Source of the DNA: Meghimatium bilineatum
Taxonomy: Eukaryota > Mollusca > Gastropoda > Stylommatophora > Philomycidae
Direction of reading: 5' to 3'
Assembly: GCA_034231615.1 (NCBI GenBank)
Contig: CM067315.1
Location: forward strand, 32,142,191 to 32,206,190
Length of the DNA: 64,000 nucleotides
Part shown: piece after piece, positions 33,180 through 44,559 of the stretch
How the letters are laid out: the number at the start of each line of letters is the position of its first letter
Position numbering within the stretch: position 1 is the stretch's first letter
The notes under the pieces: generated by a model
Database searches by the model: none
The model's input: only the letters and a program-made list of their open reading frames with translations
Told to the model about the DNA's origin: nothing
Program-made: the position numbers and the translations under genes

Positions 33180-33308
33180 AATATTTACAGAGATCGTGGT
33201 AGCTTGATTACCCGAACCGTGACTTCCACTGTTTTTAATAGTTGTCAAACTTATGTAATCAAATTGGACGATTGTCCGTGGTTGAAAGAAGCGTGTCTCA
33301 TCAAAGGA
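33180..33308 (-). repeat. dispersed repeat 'P' copy
   Basis: Inverse of 28502-28625: GATTACCCGAACCGTGAC, CAAATTGGACGATTGTCCG, AAGAAGCGTGTCTCATC. Confidence 0.55.
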
Positions 33309-33439
33309 GGTACAGTTTACTTGGCATGAGACATAGACAATATTTTAAAAAAAAACATCTATTTAACATGTTATGAGACTAAAGATTAGCCATCAAATCC
33401 GTCATCAATTTCTTTGACAATCTTTGAAACACTCCCTCC

Positions 33440-33560
33440 ACTCCTTGTCAATAACTGTCAAGAATTTAAGGACCTCCCTGACTAATTATGCAAATGTTTA
33501 CCCCTCTCCCTCCCCATGCTTTGTTTTGAAGAAAAAATATCAAACAACTGCATAATTTGA
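33440..33560 (+). repeat. C-tract repeat 'Q' left part
   Basis: CTTGTCAATAACTGTCAAG, GACCTCCCTGACTAATTATG, CCCCTCTCCCTCCCC, AAGAAAAAATATC. It aligns with 5690-5830 and leads into the 22-bp array. Confidence 0.4.
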
Positions 33561-33589
33561 TTCAGGCTTTTAGAAAAATGTTTCAAATA

Positions 33590-34957
33590 CAAACAGTTTA
33601 ATTGATGCATACAAACAATTTAATTGATGCATACAAACAATTTAATTGATACATACAAACAATTTAATTGATACATACAAACAATTTAATTGATACATAC
33701 AAACAGTTTAATTGATGCATACAAACAGTTTAATTGATGCATACAAACAATTTAATTGATACATACAAACAGTTTAATTGATGCATACAAACAGTTTAAT
33801 TGATACATACAAACAGTTTAATTGATGCATACAAACAATTTAATTGATACATACAAACAATTTAATTGATACATACAAACAATTTAATTGATACATACAA
33901 ACAGTTTAATTGATGCATACAAACAGTTTAATTGATGCATACAAACAGTTTAATTGATGCATACAAACAATTTAATTGATACATACAAACAACTTAATTG
34001 ATACATACAAACAATTTAATTGATGCATACAAACAATTTAATTGATGCATACAAACAACTTAATTGATACATACAAACAATGTAATTGATACATACAAAC
34101 AACTTAATTGATACATACAAACAATGTAATTGATACATACAAACAATTTAATTGATGCATACAAACAATGTAATTGATACATACAAACAATTTAATTGAT
34201 GCATACAAACAATTTAATTGATGCATACAAACAACTTAATTGATGCATACAAACAATTTAATTGATGCATACAAACAATTTAATTGATGCATACAAACAA
34301 TTTAATTGATGCATACAAACAATTTAATTGATGCATACAAACAATTTAATTGATGCATACAAACAACTTAATTGATGCATACAAACAGTTTAATTGATGC
34401 ATACAAACAATTTAATTGATGCATACAAACAATTTAATTGATGCATACAAACAATTTAATTGATGCATACAAACAATTTAATTGATGCATACAAACAATT
34501 TAATTGATGCATACAAACAATTTAATTGATGCATACAAACAATTTAATTGATGCATACAAACAATTTAATTGATGAATACAAACAATTTAATTGATGCAT
34601 ACAAACAATTTAATTGATGCATACAAACAATTTAATTGATGCATACAAACAATTTAATTGATGCATACAAACAATTTAATTGATGCATACAAACAATTTA
34701 ATTGATGCATACAAACAATTTAATTGATGCATACAAACAATTTAATTGATGCATACAAACAATTTAATTGATGCATACAAACAATTTAATTGATGCATAC
34801 AAACAATTTAATTGATGCATACAAACAATTTAATTGATGAATACAAACAATTTAATTGATGCATACAAACAATTTAATTGATGCATACAAACAATTTAAT
34901 TGATGCATACAAACAATTTAATTGATGCATACAAACAATTTAATTGATGCATATAAA
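33590..34957. repeat. 22-bp tandem array (~62 units)
   Basis: Monomer ACAAACAATTTAATTGATGC(AT). The left half mixes variants (CAGTT/CAACT/CAATG; GATAC/GATGC). The right part from about 34,390 is almost uniform, suggesting a recent local expansion. Confidence 0.98.
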
Positions 34958-35004
34958 CTGTATAGTGGTCGTTAACTGTTGTCAACACAGTTTTAAACAC
35001 AAAA

Positions 35005-36328
35005 CAGATTTGTGTAAAATGTATGATTTGTGTAAAATGCATGATTTGTGTAAAATGTATGATTTGTGTAAAATGTATGATTTGTGTAACATGCATGATT
35101 TGTGTTAAATGTATGATTTGTGTACAATGTATGATTTGTGTAAAATGTATGATTTGTGTAAAATGTATGATTTGTGTAAAATGTATGATTTGTGTAAAAT
35201 GTATGATTTGTGTAAAATGTATGATTTGTGTAACATGCATGATTTGTGTTAAATGTATGATTTGTGTACAATGTATGATTTGTGTAAAATGTATGATTTG
35301 TGTAAAATGTATAATTTGTGTAAAATGTATGATTTGTGTAAAATGTATGATTTGTGTAAAATGTATGATTTGTGTAAAATGTATGATTTGTGTAAAATGT
35401 ATGATTTGTGTAAAATGTATGATTTGTGTAACATGTATGATTTGTGTACAATGTATGATTTGTGTAACATGTATGATTTGTGTACAATGTATGATTTGTG
35501 TAACATGCATGATTTGTGTTAAATGTATGATTTGTGTAAAATGTATGATTTGTGTAACATGCATGATTTGTGTTAAATGTATGATTTGTGTAAAATGTAT
35601 GATTTGTGTAACATGCATGATTTGTGTTAAATGTATGATTTGTGTAAAATGTATGATTTGTGTAAAATGTATGATTTGTGTAAAATGTATGATTTGTGTA
35701 ACATGCATGATTTTTGTTAAATGTATGATTTGTGTAAAATGTATGATTTGTGTTAAATGTATGATTTGTGTAAAATGTATGATTTGTGTAACATGCATGA
35801 TTTGTGTTAAATGTATGATTTGTGTAAAATGTATGATTTGTGTAAAATGTATGATTTGTGTAACATGCATGATTTGTGTTAAATGTATGATTTGTGTAAA
35901 ATGTATGATTTGTGTAAAATGTATGATTTGTGTAAAATGTATGATTTTTGTAAAATGTACGATTTGTTTAAAATGTATAATTTGTGTGCTTTGTGTAAAA
36001 TGTATGATTTGTGTAAAATGTATGATTTGTATAAAATGTATGATTTGTGTAAAATGTATGATTTGTGTAAAATGTATGATTTGTGTAACATGTAAGATTT
36101 GTGTCAAATGTATGATTTGTGTAACATGTATGATTTGTGTAAAATGTATGATTTGTGTAAAATGTATGATTTGTGTAAAATGTATGATTTGTGTGAAATG
36201 TATAATTTGTGTAAAATGTAAGATATGTGTAAAATGTATGATTTGTGAAAAATGTATGATTTGTGTAAAATCTATGATTTGTGTAAAATCTATGATTTGT
36301 GTAAAATCTATGATTTGTGTAAAATGAA
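35005..36328. repeat. 18-bp tandem array (~73 units)
   Basis: Monomer ATGATTTGTGTAAAATGT. A two-unit variant (AACATGCATGATTTGTG then TTAAATG) recurs about eight times at irregular spacing. Because 18 is six codons, frames of 504 codons (-) and 434 codons (+) appear; they are not genes. Confidence 0.98.
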
Positions 36329-36334
36329 AAAATG

Positions 36335-36383
36335 TCATCAAAGCTTCGCCCCTTTCCCATTCCAAAGACATATCTACGGCCCT
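36335..36383 (-). mobile_element. element 'M' left end (inverted)
   Basis: On the minus strand: CAGGGCCGTAGATATGTC, then GGGAAAGGGGCGAAGCTTT. It is similar to 18641-18690 and abuts the 18-bp array. Confidence 0.5.
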
Positions 36384-36394
36384 GATAATAGCAC

Positions 36395-36600
36395 AACACA
36401 AACGATGCATAGAACATACATGTCATACAACATACAGTTCATACAACATACATCTTTCACATCTACAACATACAGTTCATACACCATACATCTTTCACAT
36501 CTACAATATACAGGTAATACAACATACATCTTTCAGATCTACAACATACAGGTAATACAACATACATCTTTCAGAACTACATCATACACAGTAATCTTAA
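36395..36600. repeat. ~45-bp degenerate tandem repeat
   Basis: Four loosely similar units with ACAACATACATCTTTCA. Confidence 0.8.
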
Positions 36601-36795
36601 AACACGAATAGATAAACAGGCAGTCTGTTCCCACACACGATAAGCACAATTGTATTTCTCCCTTCCAAAGCATACACACTCCCACACATGCACACGTGAC
36701 TTCGACTTGAACCACATGTCGCAACATATCTACTTGTTGATATATTACAATATATCTATTTTTTCTAATTTCACATATTATAACAAATATCTCGC

Positions 36796-37372
36796 TGAAG
36801 ACGGATGTATAGGAACATTGGCGCAAATAAAACGGCGACACAGCGCATTTCCATTTTCTGGACTACATCCTGCTGGAAATCTAGCGGGATCATGATCCTG
36901 CTACAAGAGAGATACAACGGGAGTTTGAGAATGTTGTCCTGCTACAAGAGAGATACAACGGGAGTTTGAGAATGTTGTCCTGCTACAAGAGAGATACAAC
37001 GGGAGTTTGAGAATGTTGTCCTGCTACAAGAGAGATACAACGGGAGTTTGAGAATGTTGTCCTGCTACAAGAGAGATACAACGGGAGTTTGAGAATGTTG
37101 TCCTGCTACAAGAGAGATACAACGGGAGTTTGAGAATGTTGTCCTGCTACAAGAGAGATACAACGGGAGTTTGAGAATGTTGTCCTGCTACAAGAGAGAT
37201 ACAACGGGAGTTTGAGAATGTTGTCCTGCTACAAGAGAGATACAACGGGAGTTTGAGAATGTTGTCCTGCTACAAGAGAGATACAACGGGAGTTTGAGAA
37301 TGTTGTCCTGCTACAAGAGAGATACAACGGGAGTTTGAGAATGTACGCTGAAGACGAAGAAGAGATAAATAT
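36796..37372 (+). mobile_element. SINE-IV copy with internally amplified tail
   Basis: Body GAAGACGGATGTATAGG, GCAAATAAAACGGCGACAC, GGACTACATCCTGCTGG; then the 41-bp array; then the normal SINE end (ACGCTGAAGACGAAGAAG). The element is complete on both sides of the array. Confidence 0.85.
36893..37342. repeat. 41-bp tandem array (~11 units) from SINE-IV tail
   Basis: Unit TTGTCCTGCTACAAGAGAGA then TACAACGGGAGTTTGAGAATG, essentially identical in every copy. The same sequence is present once in SINE-IV at 53103-53143. Confidence 0.97.
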
Positions 37373-37384
37373 ATTTTTGTTCAC

Positions 37385-37998
37385 ATTTCACGTATTCTAG
37401 CACATTCCCCTCCCCTACATTTCACGTATTCTAGCACTTCCCCCTCCCCTACATTTCACGTATTCTAGCACATCCCCCTCCCCTACATTTCACGTATTCT
37501 AGCACATCCCCCTCCCCTACATTTCACGTATTCTAGCACATCCCCTCCCCTACATTTCACGTATTCTAGCACATCCCCTCGCCCTACATTTCACGTATTC
37601 TAGCACATCCCCTCGCCCTACATTTCACGTATTCTAGCACATTCCCCTCCCCTACATTTCACGTATTCTAGCACTTCCCCCTCCCCTACATTTCACGTAT
37701 TCTAGCACTTCCCCTCCCCTACATTTCACGTATTCTAGCACTTCCCCCTCCCCTACATTTCACGTATTCTAGCACATTCCCCTCCCCTACATTTCACGTA
37801 TTCTAGCACATTCCCCTCCCCTACATTTCACGTATTCTAGCACTTCCCCCTCCCCTACATTTCACGTATTCTAGCACTTCCCCCTCCCCTACATTTCACG
37901 TATTCTAGCACATCCCCTCCCCTACATTTCACGTATTCTAGCACTTCCCCCTCCCCTACATTTCACGTACTCTAGCACACCCCCTCCCGCTACGTTTA
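37385..37998. repeat. ~34-bp tandem array (~18 units)
   Basis: Unit CATTTCACGTATTCTAGCAC followed by a C-rich part of 12-14 bases that varies in length. Confidence 0.97.
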
Positions 37999-38129
37999 AT
38001 ATATTCTAGCAAATTTATTTTTTCATATATTCTATCCGCTTACATATTCTAACAATTATTTTCTTCACATTTCGTATACCCTAAAAAAATCAACTTTTTT
38101 CACAATTCACATATAAAAAGTAATCTTTC

Positions 38130-38560
38130 TGTTCACATATTCTAACGAATCTATCCGGTCTCATATTTTAACAAATCTACCCACTCACATATATTAACAA
38201 ATCTACCTACTCACATATTTTAACAAATCTACCCACTCACATATTTTAACAAATCTACCCACTCACATATTTTAACAAATCTACCCACTCACATATTTTA
38301 ACAAATCTACACACTCACATATTTTAAAAAATCTACCCACTCACATATTTTAACAAATCTACCCACTCACATATTTTAACAAATCTACCCACTCACATAT
38401 TTTAACATATCTACGTGTTAATATATTTTAACAAATCTACCAGTGTACACATTCACAAATGTACCCGTTCACAGATTCTAACAAATCTACTCATTCACAC
38501 ATTCCAACAACTTTACGCGCTCACATATTGTAACAAATCTATTACTTCACGCATTCAAAA
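38130..38560. repeat. 26-bp tandem array
   Basis: Unit ACAAATCTACCCACTCACAT then ATTTTA, about ten good copies and degenerate flanks. Confidence 0.95.
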
Positions 38561-38599
38561 AATCTACACAACTATATGTATAGTGATACTGATAGATTT

Positions 38600-39045
38600 T
38601 CTTGTTGAGGAGTGTCAAATGTAACTGATTGCCCTCGAGTCCTGTTTCTGAGGCCTCTTTTATTAAATTTGCATTTTAATAATGAGCTAAATCATCTTTT
38701 ATTTGGCAGCGGAGAGTGTTGTTCTTTACTACTCGTGTGCTGTTGTGTTCTTGAGAGAGGCCTTTTGGTCGAAACATCGATTTCAGTATGTTTTACTGTA
38801 TCCTTCATTATACTGTTTTCTTTGGAACACACATCTTTACATATCTTTTCAACATATATCTGCTGCAGTTTTTCTGACTTGAGCTTACACTTTGTTTTTA
38901 CCATTTCATACCAATCTTTGTTTTTACCATTTCATACCAATCTCCTTTATAACTGCACGTTTTTCCTAATGTTTCTTAGTTTTAATCTTTTTCAATTTAA
39001 TTGGGGGTTCCAGAAAAACGCCAGTCTTACAACGCTATTTTTGGC
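38600..39045. other. unassigned, contains hammerhead-like core motif
   Basis: Near 38751-38780: GAGAGAGGCCTTTTGGTCGA followed by AACATCGA, a GGCC-TTTT-GGTC stem then GAAAC. Similar motifs occur at 41071, 47594 and 60014. The opposite 145- and 70-codon frames across this stretch have no recognisable domain. Confidence 0.3.
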
Positions 39046-39047
39046 TT

Positions 39048-39772
39048 AAAGTTCTCTCTTTCGCTCCCTCTTTCTCTCCCCCTCTCCCTCTCTCTCTCCT
39101 CTTCCTCTCCCCCTCTCTCTTTCACTCTCTCCTCTCCCTCTATCTTCTCTTCCTATCTCCCTCTCCCTCCTCTTCCTCTCGCTCTCTCCCCTCCCTCTCT
39201 CTCCCTCCTCTTCATCTACGTCTCTCTCTCCCTCTCTCTCCTATCTCCCTCTTCATCTCTCTCTCCCTCTCTCTCTCACTTTCTCTCCCTCTCTCTCCCT
39301 CCTCTTCCTCTCTCCCCTCCCTCTCCTCTCTCCCTTCTCTTCATCTCTCTCCCTCCCTTTCTCTCCCTCCCTCCCTCTCTTCTCTTCCTCTCTCCTCTCC
39401 CTCTCTTCTATTCCTCTCTCTCTTCCCCTCTCTCCCTTTCTCTCTCTCCTCTCCCTCTCTCTCCTCTCCCTCTCCTCTCTCTCTCCCTCCTCTTCCTCTC
39501 TCTTCCTCCCTCTCTCCATCTCCTCTCTCTTCCTCTCTCTCCCTCCTCTTCCTCTCTCTCTCCCTCCTCTTCCTCTCTCTCTCCCTCTTCCTCTCTCTTC
39601 CTCTCCTCTCTCTTCCTCTCTCTCTCCCTCCTCTTCCTCTCTCTCTCTTCCTCTCTCCCCTCTCTCCCCCCTCTCTCTCTCTCTCTCCCTCCTCTTCCTC
39701 TATCTCTCTCCCTCTCCCTCTTCCTCTCTCCCCTCCCCCTCTCTCCCTCCTCTTCCTCTCTCTCTCTCTACA
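39048..39772. repeat. 725-bp polypyrimidine tract (CTCTCC/CTCTTCC)n
   Basis: Almost pure C/T on the plus strand with very few purines. The Arg/Glu-rich and Ser/Leu/Pro-rich frames over it are artefacts. Confidence 0.98.
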
Positions 39773-40020
39773 TATGTATGTTTTGATCTCACTCTTATAC
39801 ATCTCATGTCATTATAGGTCAAAGGTCATGAACCCATAGACAGCTCTAGCCGTAACTAACCAATCATGCCATTTTAAATCTTCAATTATTCACAAAAGTT
39901 CACTTATGATATTATAATGTTCTTATTCCTTATTATCTAGTCTATTTTTCTCTACATTTCAGATTATGAATAAATGTCATTGTCTTTCCATAGTAACGGA
40001 CTTCATTCCTACATAGGTCT

Positions 40021-40216
40021 ATCAATCAATCAATCAATCAATAAACCCATAACCCTTCAGGGTCGTAGGGGTACCACATTGGATGCTTCAGGACACAGAG
40101 TCCTCCAGCGAATTCTATCCTCAGCGATGCGGATGAGTGTGGAAATATCTTGCCCTGTCCGTTCCTTGATGTTGTCTGTCCATGTCTTTATTTGTCCTCC
40201 TCTGCTTCTTCTATAG
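40021..40216 (-). pseudogene. 3' end of an RTE-like LINE (TGAT-tailed)
   Basis: The minus strand decodes to IKTWTDNIKERTGQDIST, LIRIAEDRIRWRTLCPEAS and NVVPLRP, then stop and ATTGATTGATTG. This is nearly the same as 45290-45522. Only the C-terminus and tail remain. Confidence 0.8.
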
Positions 40217-40340
40217 GTCTATAGACACTGGTGGTTGATTTATCAATTTTCTGTTAAGTTTGTTTCGTATCTGTCCTTTCAATTTTTGTATTACCATTTA
40301 ATGTTCATCTCCTAACAGTATTTCTGCTCACAGTTTAGCA

Positions 40341-40920
40341 CAGCGGATACCCTGCTATATCGCATTCTGTTAAAACAAACATAGGCCTTATAAACCCTAT
40401 ATAACATTTTTCAAAATCCCCAATTATATTTATTCTATATTGTTTGTACTGTACATAGCGAATTTCTGCCATTTAAAAGGCAGAAGGAGGAGAACTGTAG
40501 CCTAGTTGATAGTGAGATTGCTTACTATCACCGGGGTATAGAATGTGACCGGTTCGAAACCACAACCGGACAAAAAAAATCCGGGTTGTGATTTCTCGTT
40601 TGACACGACCACTCCTCCACTGCACTGAACTGTAAAATGAGCACCTGACGCATACGTTAGGAGAGGAAAAGACAGCAAAGGAGGGAACTGGCCACTCCCC
40701 ATAATAGTTGCTGCGGCTTAGTACATGAAGAGTTATCTTCATCCCCGACTTCAAGTTTCTGTCATGGAACCTACCTCTACATTTCCCCTATATAAAAACA
40801 ATTTTCAAAATCCCCAATTATATTTATTCTATATTGTTTGTACTGTACATAGCGAATTTCCGTTATTACATACATATTGTGTCAGTCCAGACTAGGTCGC
40901 TATAACGAGATTCCACTGTA
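40341..40920. mobile_element. pogo-like non-autonomous element hosting SINE-I
   Basis: The right end inverted reads CAGTGGAATCTCGTTATAGC, followed outside by TA. The left end CAGCGGATACCCTGCTATAT is a decayed match. CAGTGGAA-type ends with TA target sites are known for pogo/Tigger-like elements. There is no transposase. Confidence 0.45.
40486..40785 (+). mobile_element. SINE-I copy
   Basis: A box TAGCCTAGTTG, B box GGTTCGAAACC, then TTTGACACGACCACTCCTCC, AGTTGCTGCGGCTTAG. It is flanked by near-identical direct repeats of about 75 bp (40395-40472 and 40786-40866). Confidence 0.85.
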
Positions 40921-40929
40921 TTGTGATGT

Positions 40930-41035
40930 CTTCTTCTGAGTTCATGCTCACACTCCTGTTGGGTAGTAGCATATAGTCCAATAAACGCAGTGCGTTGAGT
41001 TATGGTTATTTGCGTCTTTCGGTCTGACACAGTAC
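40930..41035 (-). mobile_element. SINE-III fragment
   Basis: TTCTTCTGAGTTCATGCTC, ATATAGTCCAATAAACGCAG, TTTGCGTCTTTCGGTCTGAC. Confidence 0.6.
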
Positions 41036-41439
41036 CGTCTTTTCTTCATTGTGTGATATGTTTTGTGTATGGTAAAAGCCCCTTTGATCTAAACATCGAG
41101 CTATATGCTTTTCTCTGTGCTTCTAGTTAGTCGGAAAAATTTAATTATCCTGTCGTATCAATCTTCTATAAATAACTCAAATATCGGAGGGTGTCCGACC
41201 AAATGGAAGGTGCCGCAGTAACCAAAGGAATAAATGGTAAATACTAAATAAGCTAAAAAGGCTACTAGAAATAAATATCTATCGATGTAAAACAAAAGTA
41301 AAAACAATAAAACAGACAAACAAAGGTCAAGGACAATTATCCACGTATCGGTTCAACCGAGACATTTTTCTAGAAACAGATAACGATCAAATAAAACATA
41401 ACCATAAAAATATTGAAAACTAAGATGACTTGAACAATG

Positions 41440-41760
41440 TTTTCCTTACCACACAAAAAAAAAAAAAAAAAAAAAAACACAACCAAAAGCGTTGCCATTA
41501 TAACGCGTGCGCTTAGCATGTAAACTAAAGTATGCGCAATACTGATAGATGAAATTTGCATGGCTGAAAGGTGATAATATTCAAGATAATATATTGAATC
41601 AAGTGAAAGCTAAAACGTAAAAGATGAAAAATGCAGAAATAGAGATGGGGGCCACCAATGAGCAATATCGAAATACCGGAGGCGAAAGGGGGGGGGGGGA
41701 GAAAATGGGGAATGATAGAAAAAGAAATTAGTCACAGGGGGGGGGGGGGGCTACCAATAA
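41440..41760. repeat. A-run and G-run low-complexity stretch
   Basis: About 24 A at 41455-41478. Two G-runs (about 41690 and 41738) lie near duplicated GGGCCACCAATGAG / GGGCTACCAATAAA. Confidence 0.8.
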
Positions 41761-41849
41761 ACGCAGAGGCCATAGAAATGTGCAATGATAAATAACTATA
41801 GACTGATAAATCTTCGTTTATATAAATCGTTGTAACATTCTACAATAAA

Positions 41850-41926
41850 AATTGGGTTTGTAACAAAACTTGGGTTTGTAACAAAACTTGGGTTTGTAAC
41901 AAAACTTGGGTTTGTAACGAAACTAA
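41850..41926. repeat. 18-bp tandem repeat, 4 copies
   Basis: TTGGGTTTGTAACAAAAC units. Confidence 0.97.
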
Positions 41927-42132
41927 CTGAAATTGATAAACATACTTTATAGAGTAAAATCAGAAGTGTGTCAGGGGTAAACCAACAAGCTGAAAATATA
42001 GGAGCTGCGGTAAATAGGGCAAATGTGAGTATTAATGGAAATATGTATGTTTAAGTGTTATTAATAGGTTTGTCGGTATTTATCCGTTGTTTTGGTTCTG
42101 ATGAAATAGAAACCTCTGTCCTAGTATTTTGT

Positions 42133-42350
42133 TATTTATAGAAAAAGAAAACAAGCGTTGAACAGGCGTAGACGATTGACTTCATTGTAACTGGGTTTCA
42201 CCATATGTACTTCGTCCTTCTCAACAGAGAGACGTTCTGTTGCTGCTGAATGTTGCTCTAATGGTACGTATCTCCGTAGCTGCTGTAATCCACATAAATC
42301 TGAGGGAAAAAATCTACTTTGTAAACAGGTATCATGAGCCTGATTCAACC
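42133..42350 (-). mobile_element. SINE-V copy
   Basis: Inverted: GTAGACGATTGACTTCATTG, TGGTACGTATCTCCGTAGC, CTGTAATCCACATAAATC, AAATCTACTTTGTAAACAGG. It matches 54664-54850. Confidence 0.65.
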
Positions 42351-42447
42351 CTAAGACTTCTTCGGCACAATGCATATGGCTTAACAACTGCTCTACGGAG
42401 ATACTCGATTTTTGAAATGTCGTCTTCACTGCTAATAATGATAATAC

Positions 42448-42540
42448 GACCCATAACTCGTTAGGGTCGTAGGTATGCTACACTGGATACACCTGCACAA
42501 GTAGCTCTCCAAAGAACTCTATCCGCGTCCATTAGGAGAA
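42448..42540 (-). pseudogene. diverged RTE-like LINE 3' end
   Basis: CCCATAACTCGTTAGGGTCG, GCTACACTGGATAC, AAAGAACTCTATCCGCG, in the same order as 40046-40120. Short and old. Confidence 0.5.
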
Positions 42541-42676
42541 GTGTTTACTATTGGTAACACTTGATTCTTGTTTTTTTTCCATTAGGAACAAAAGTCACAG
42601 CACTGGGGACATTCCCATATATGCTCCGCTTGCTGCTCCGTCAACCATCTAAAAGTGTATAAGCTCAGTGTCCCAG

Positions 42677-43467
42677 TCAGATAAACATCATAGAGTATAA
42701 CTTGTGCATCCTAGGACAGCTCTCATGACCTTGTTTTAAACCCTCTCCAGTTTTTTCGCCTGTATTTGCGACAGTGTAAGTAAACCTAAACCATAGTTCT
42801 GCAGATGCCATGATTTTGACTGCACTGACACCATTCCTAGTTTTCGGAATGACATTGTCCACATGTTTCGCGAAAGATAGACTTCTATCAAAAGTGATGC
42901 CTAGATATTTCATATTCTGCTCCCTGTCAATGTTGATGCCCATGCTGGTGGCTGATTGTAGTGTGTCTGTGACTATGTTGTTGTTCAGCGAGAACCAGAC
43001 GATCTTTGCCTTAGTGGGATTGATGGCTGCCTTGTAGTCAGTGCACCAGAGCGACAAATGTTATAGATTACGCTGAACGTCATCAATCATGTCTCTTCTG
43101 TTTCTGCCGTGCTTGTACAGCAAGAGGTCATCCGCATATGTTAGTATCCTGCCGGGCCCAGCGTCTTGAAGCTGCGCTATTTTGTATGTGTTGACGTTAA
43201 AGAGTAACTGTGATAGTGGCGACCCCCTTGGCAATCTCGGTGCTATAGTTCTGATCTCTGATGTCCAGGATCCACAGAACAACAGGTCTGGACATTAGCA
43301 CCATTGCTATCCATCGAATTAAACGAGTAAATACTAAGTTCACTTAGCATATGTATCAGCTGGCCGAAGCTGACTCTATTGTAAGCATCTTCTAGGTCGA
43401 TCGTGGCGGACACTGTTTCCTCCTTTGAAGCCCTCGTAAATGTCATAGGTGAAGATTGCTGATTCAA
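42677..43467 (-). pseudogene. frameshifted LINE reverse transcriptase core
   Basis: Three consecutive minus frames carry ordered RT motifs: VSATIDLEDAYNRV (43467 frame), LPRGSPLSQLLFNV and the catalytic LTYADDLLLY (43282 frame), then KTKIVW-like NPTKAKIVWFSLNN and MKYLGITFDRSLSFAKHVD (43057 frame). Breaks between them make it non-functional. The motif style is that of Jockey/I-type LINEs, which carry RNase H; pieces of such an RNase H occur at 55965 and 60160, perhaps from the same family. Confidence 0.85.
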
Positions 43468-43489
43468 GTAGTAACAATGGATTTTGAAT

Positions 43490-43690
43490 TTGCCTACTTT
43501 CGTTTGTTACTGCATATTTTCCTGCGAAAGAGTGCTGGAAGGCTTTCTATGGGCTGTGGACATAAAGGACGCTTGGCAATAGCCGACGCCGCGACACGTA
43601 CAGGAAGGATTTTCATTGTACCTCTGAAAGAAAAAAAATCCAGTCCCAACCGTGGATTGAACTCGTAACCTCCGTTGATATTCCTAAATA
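43490..43690. repeat. short dispersed repeat with tRNA-like B box
   Basis: AAGGCTTTCTATGGGCTGTG and flanks recur at 63245-63325. On the minus strand GAGTTCAATCCACGG resembles a B box. Possibly an old SINE. Confidence 0.4.
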
Positions 43691-44555
43691 AAGTTTACAC
43701 TAAATTATAGTAATTATTCACAAATCGTGGTCGAAAAAACAACTCAATAAATCAACGAATCTAGATAATTATTGAAACATTCTTAAAACTTACCCGTGGG
43801 ATTCTCAGAAAATTGTATTGTTGTTCACGAAACTAGGACGAATGTTCCGAAACAATAAAACGAAACAGATACTATCTTTATATCCGTAGTTTCGTAGATT
43901 CTTCAGTCGGTAGCCATGACAACATTATTTCAAGCGATCTTTGTCGGGATTCTACTCGCTACACAGAATAAATATCTTAATATTTTCTACACACTGTCGC
44001 TTATTGATCATTCCACTACAGAAAAACTACTGGTTTATAACTGGGGAAATTACAACTTTCTCCGCTGTTGTCGCGAGAGATGGGACGGCAAACCCGCGCA
44101 ATCTGTGACACATTTGTGACCCATATAATCGGCAAGCCAGATCGTTTCATCAGCGCGTCTAGGACCCCCTCCGGGCCCCCATCCCTGTTGTGTATCTTAA
44201 AAACAAAGAAGCTGAAATTGTTATAAAAATTAGGAAGGTAGTATCCATAGTTTGGAGGTTTGTAGCAGTGATAGTGGTTCGATTGATGACTGGGTTCGCC
44301 CCTGGAAAACGAAGTAATGAATTTATGAGCGGTTTGTGTTCACACGAAGGTTATCAAATGGTTTATGCATATTTTATAATCCTGCGCGGCAACACAGATG
44401 CGTGCATATTGCATTTTTAGTGCTGGTGTATGTGTCTGATCATCATCATCAAGTGCTGTCCCTGTATCGAAGGTTGGCTGCAAATACTTCAAATATTCTC
44501 AACCTTCATAGTTAAGCGCTGTAACCAGGACATCCGCTCGGGGTTAACAAAATAG
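43691..44555. other. unassigned sequence
   Basis: No family or gene recognised. Confidence 0.4.
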
Positions 44556-44559
44556 GGGG

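Noticed and set aside
34896-36410. 504-codon minus frame and 434-codon plus frame (35023-36327)
   Set aside because: Both are translations of the 18-bp array; the period is divisible by three, so stops never appear. Only the short ends are non-repetitive.
38612-39049. 145-codon hydrophobic plus frame
   Set aside because: T-rich sequence next to the polypyrimidine tract; no domain, and the opposite frame is equally open.
39001-39802. 261-codon Ser/Leu/Pro-rich and 153-codon Arg/Glu-rich frames
   Set aside because: Polypyrimidine tract translated on either strand.
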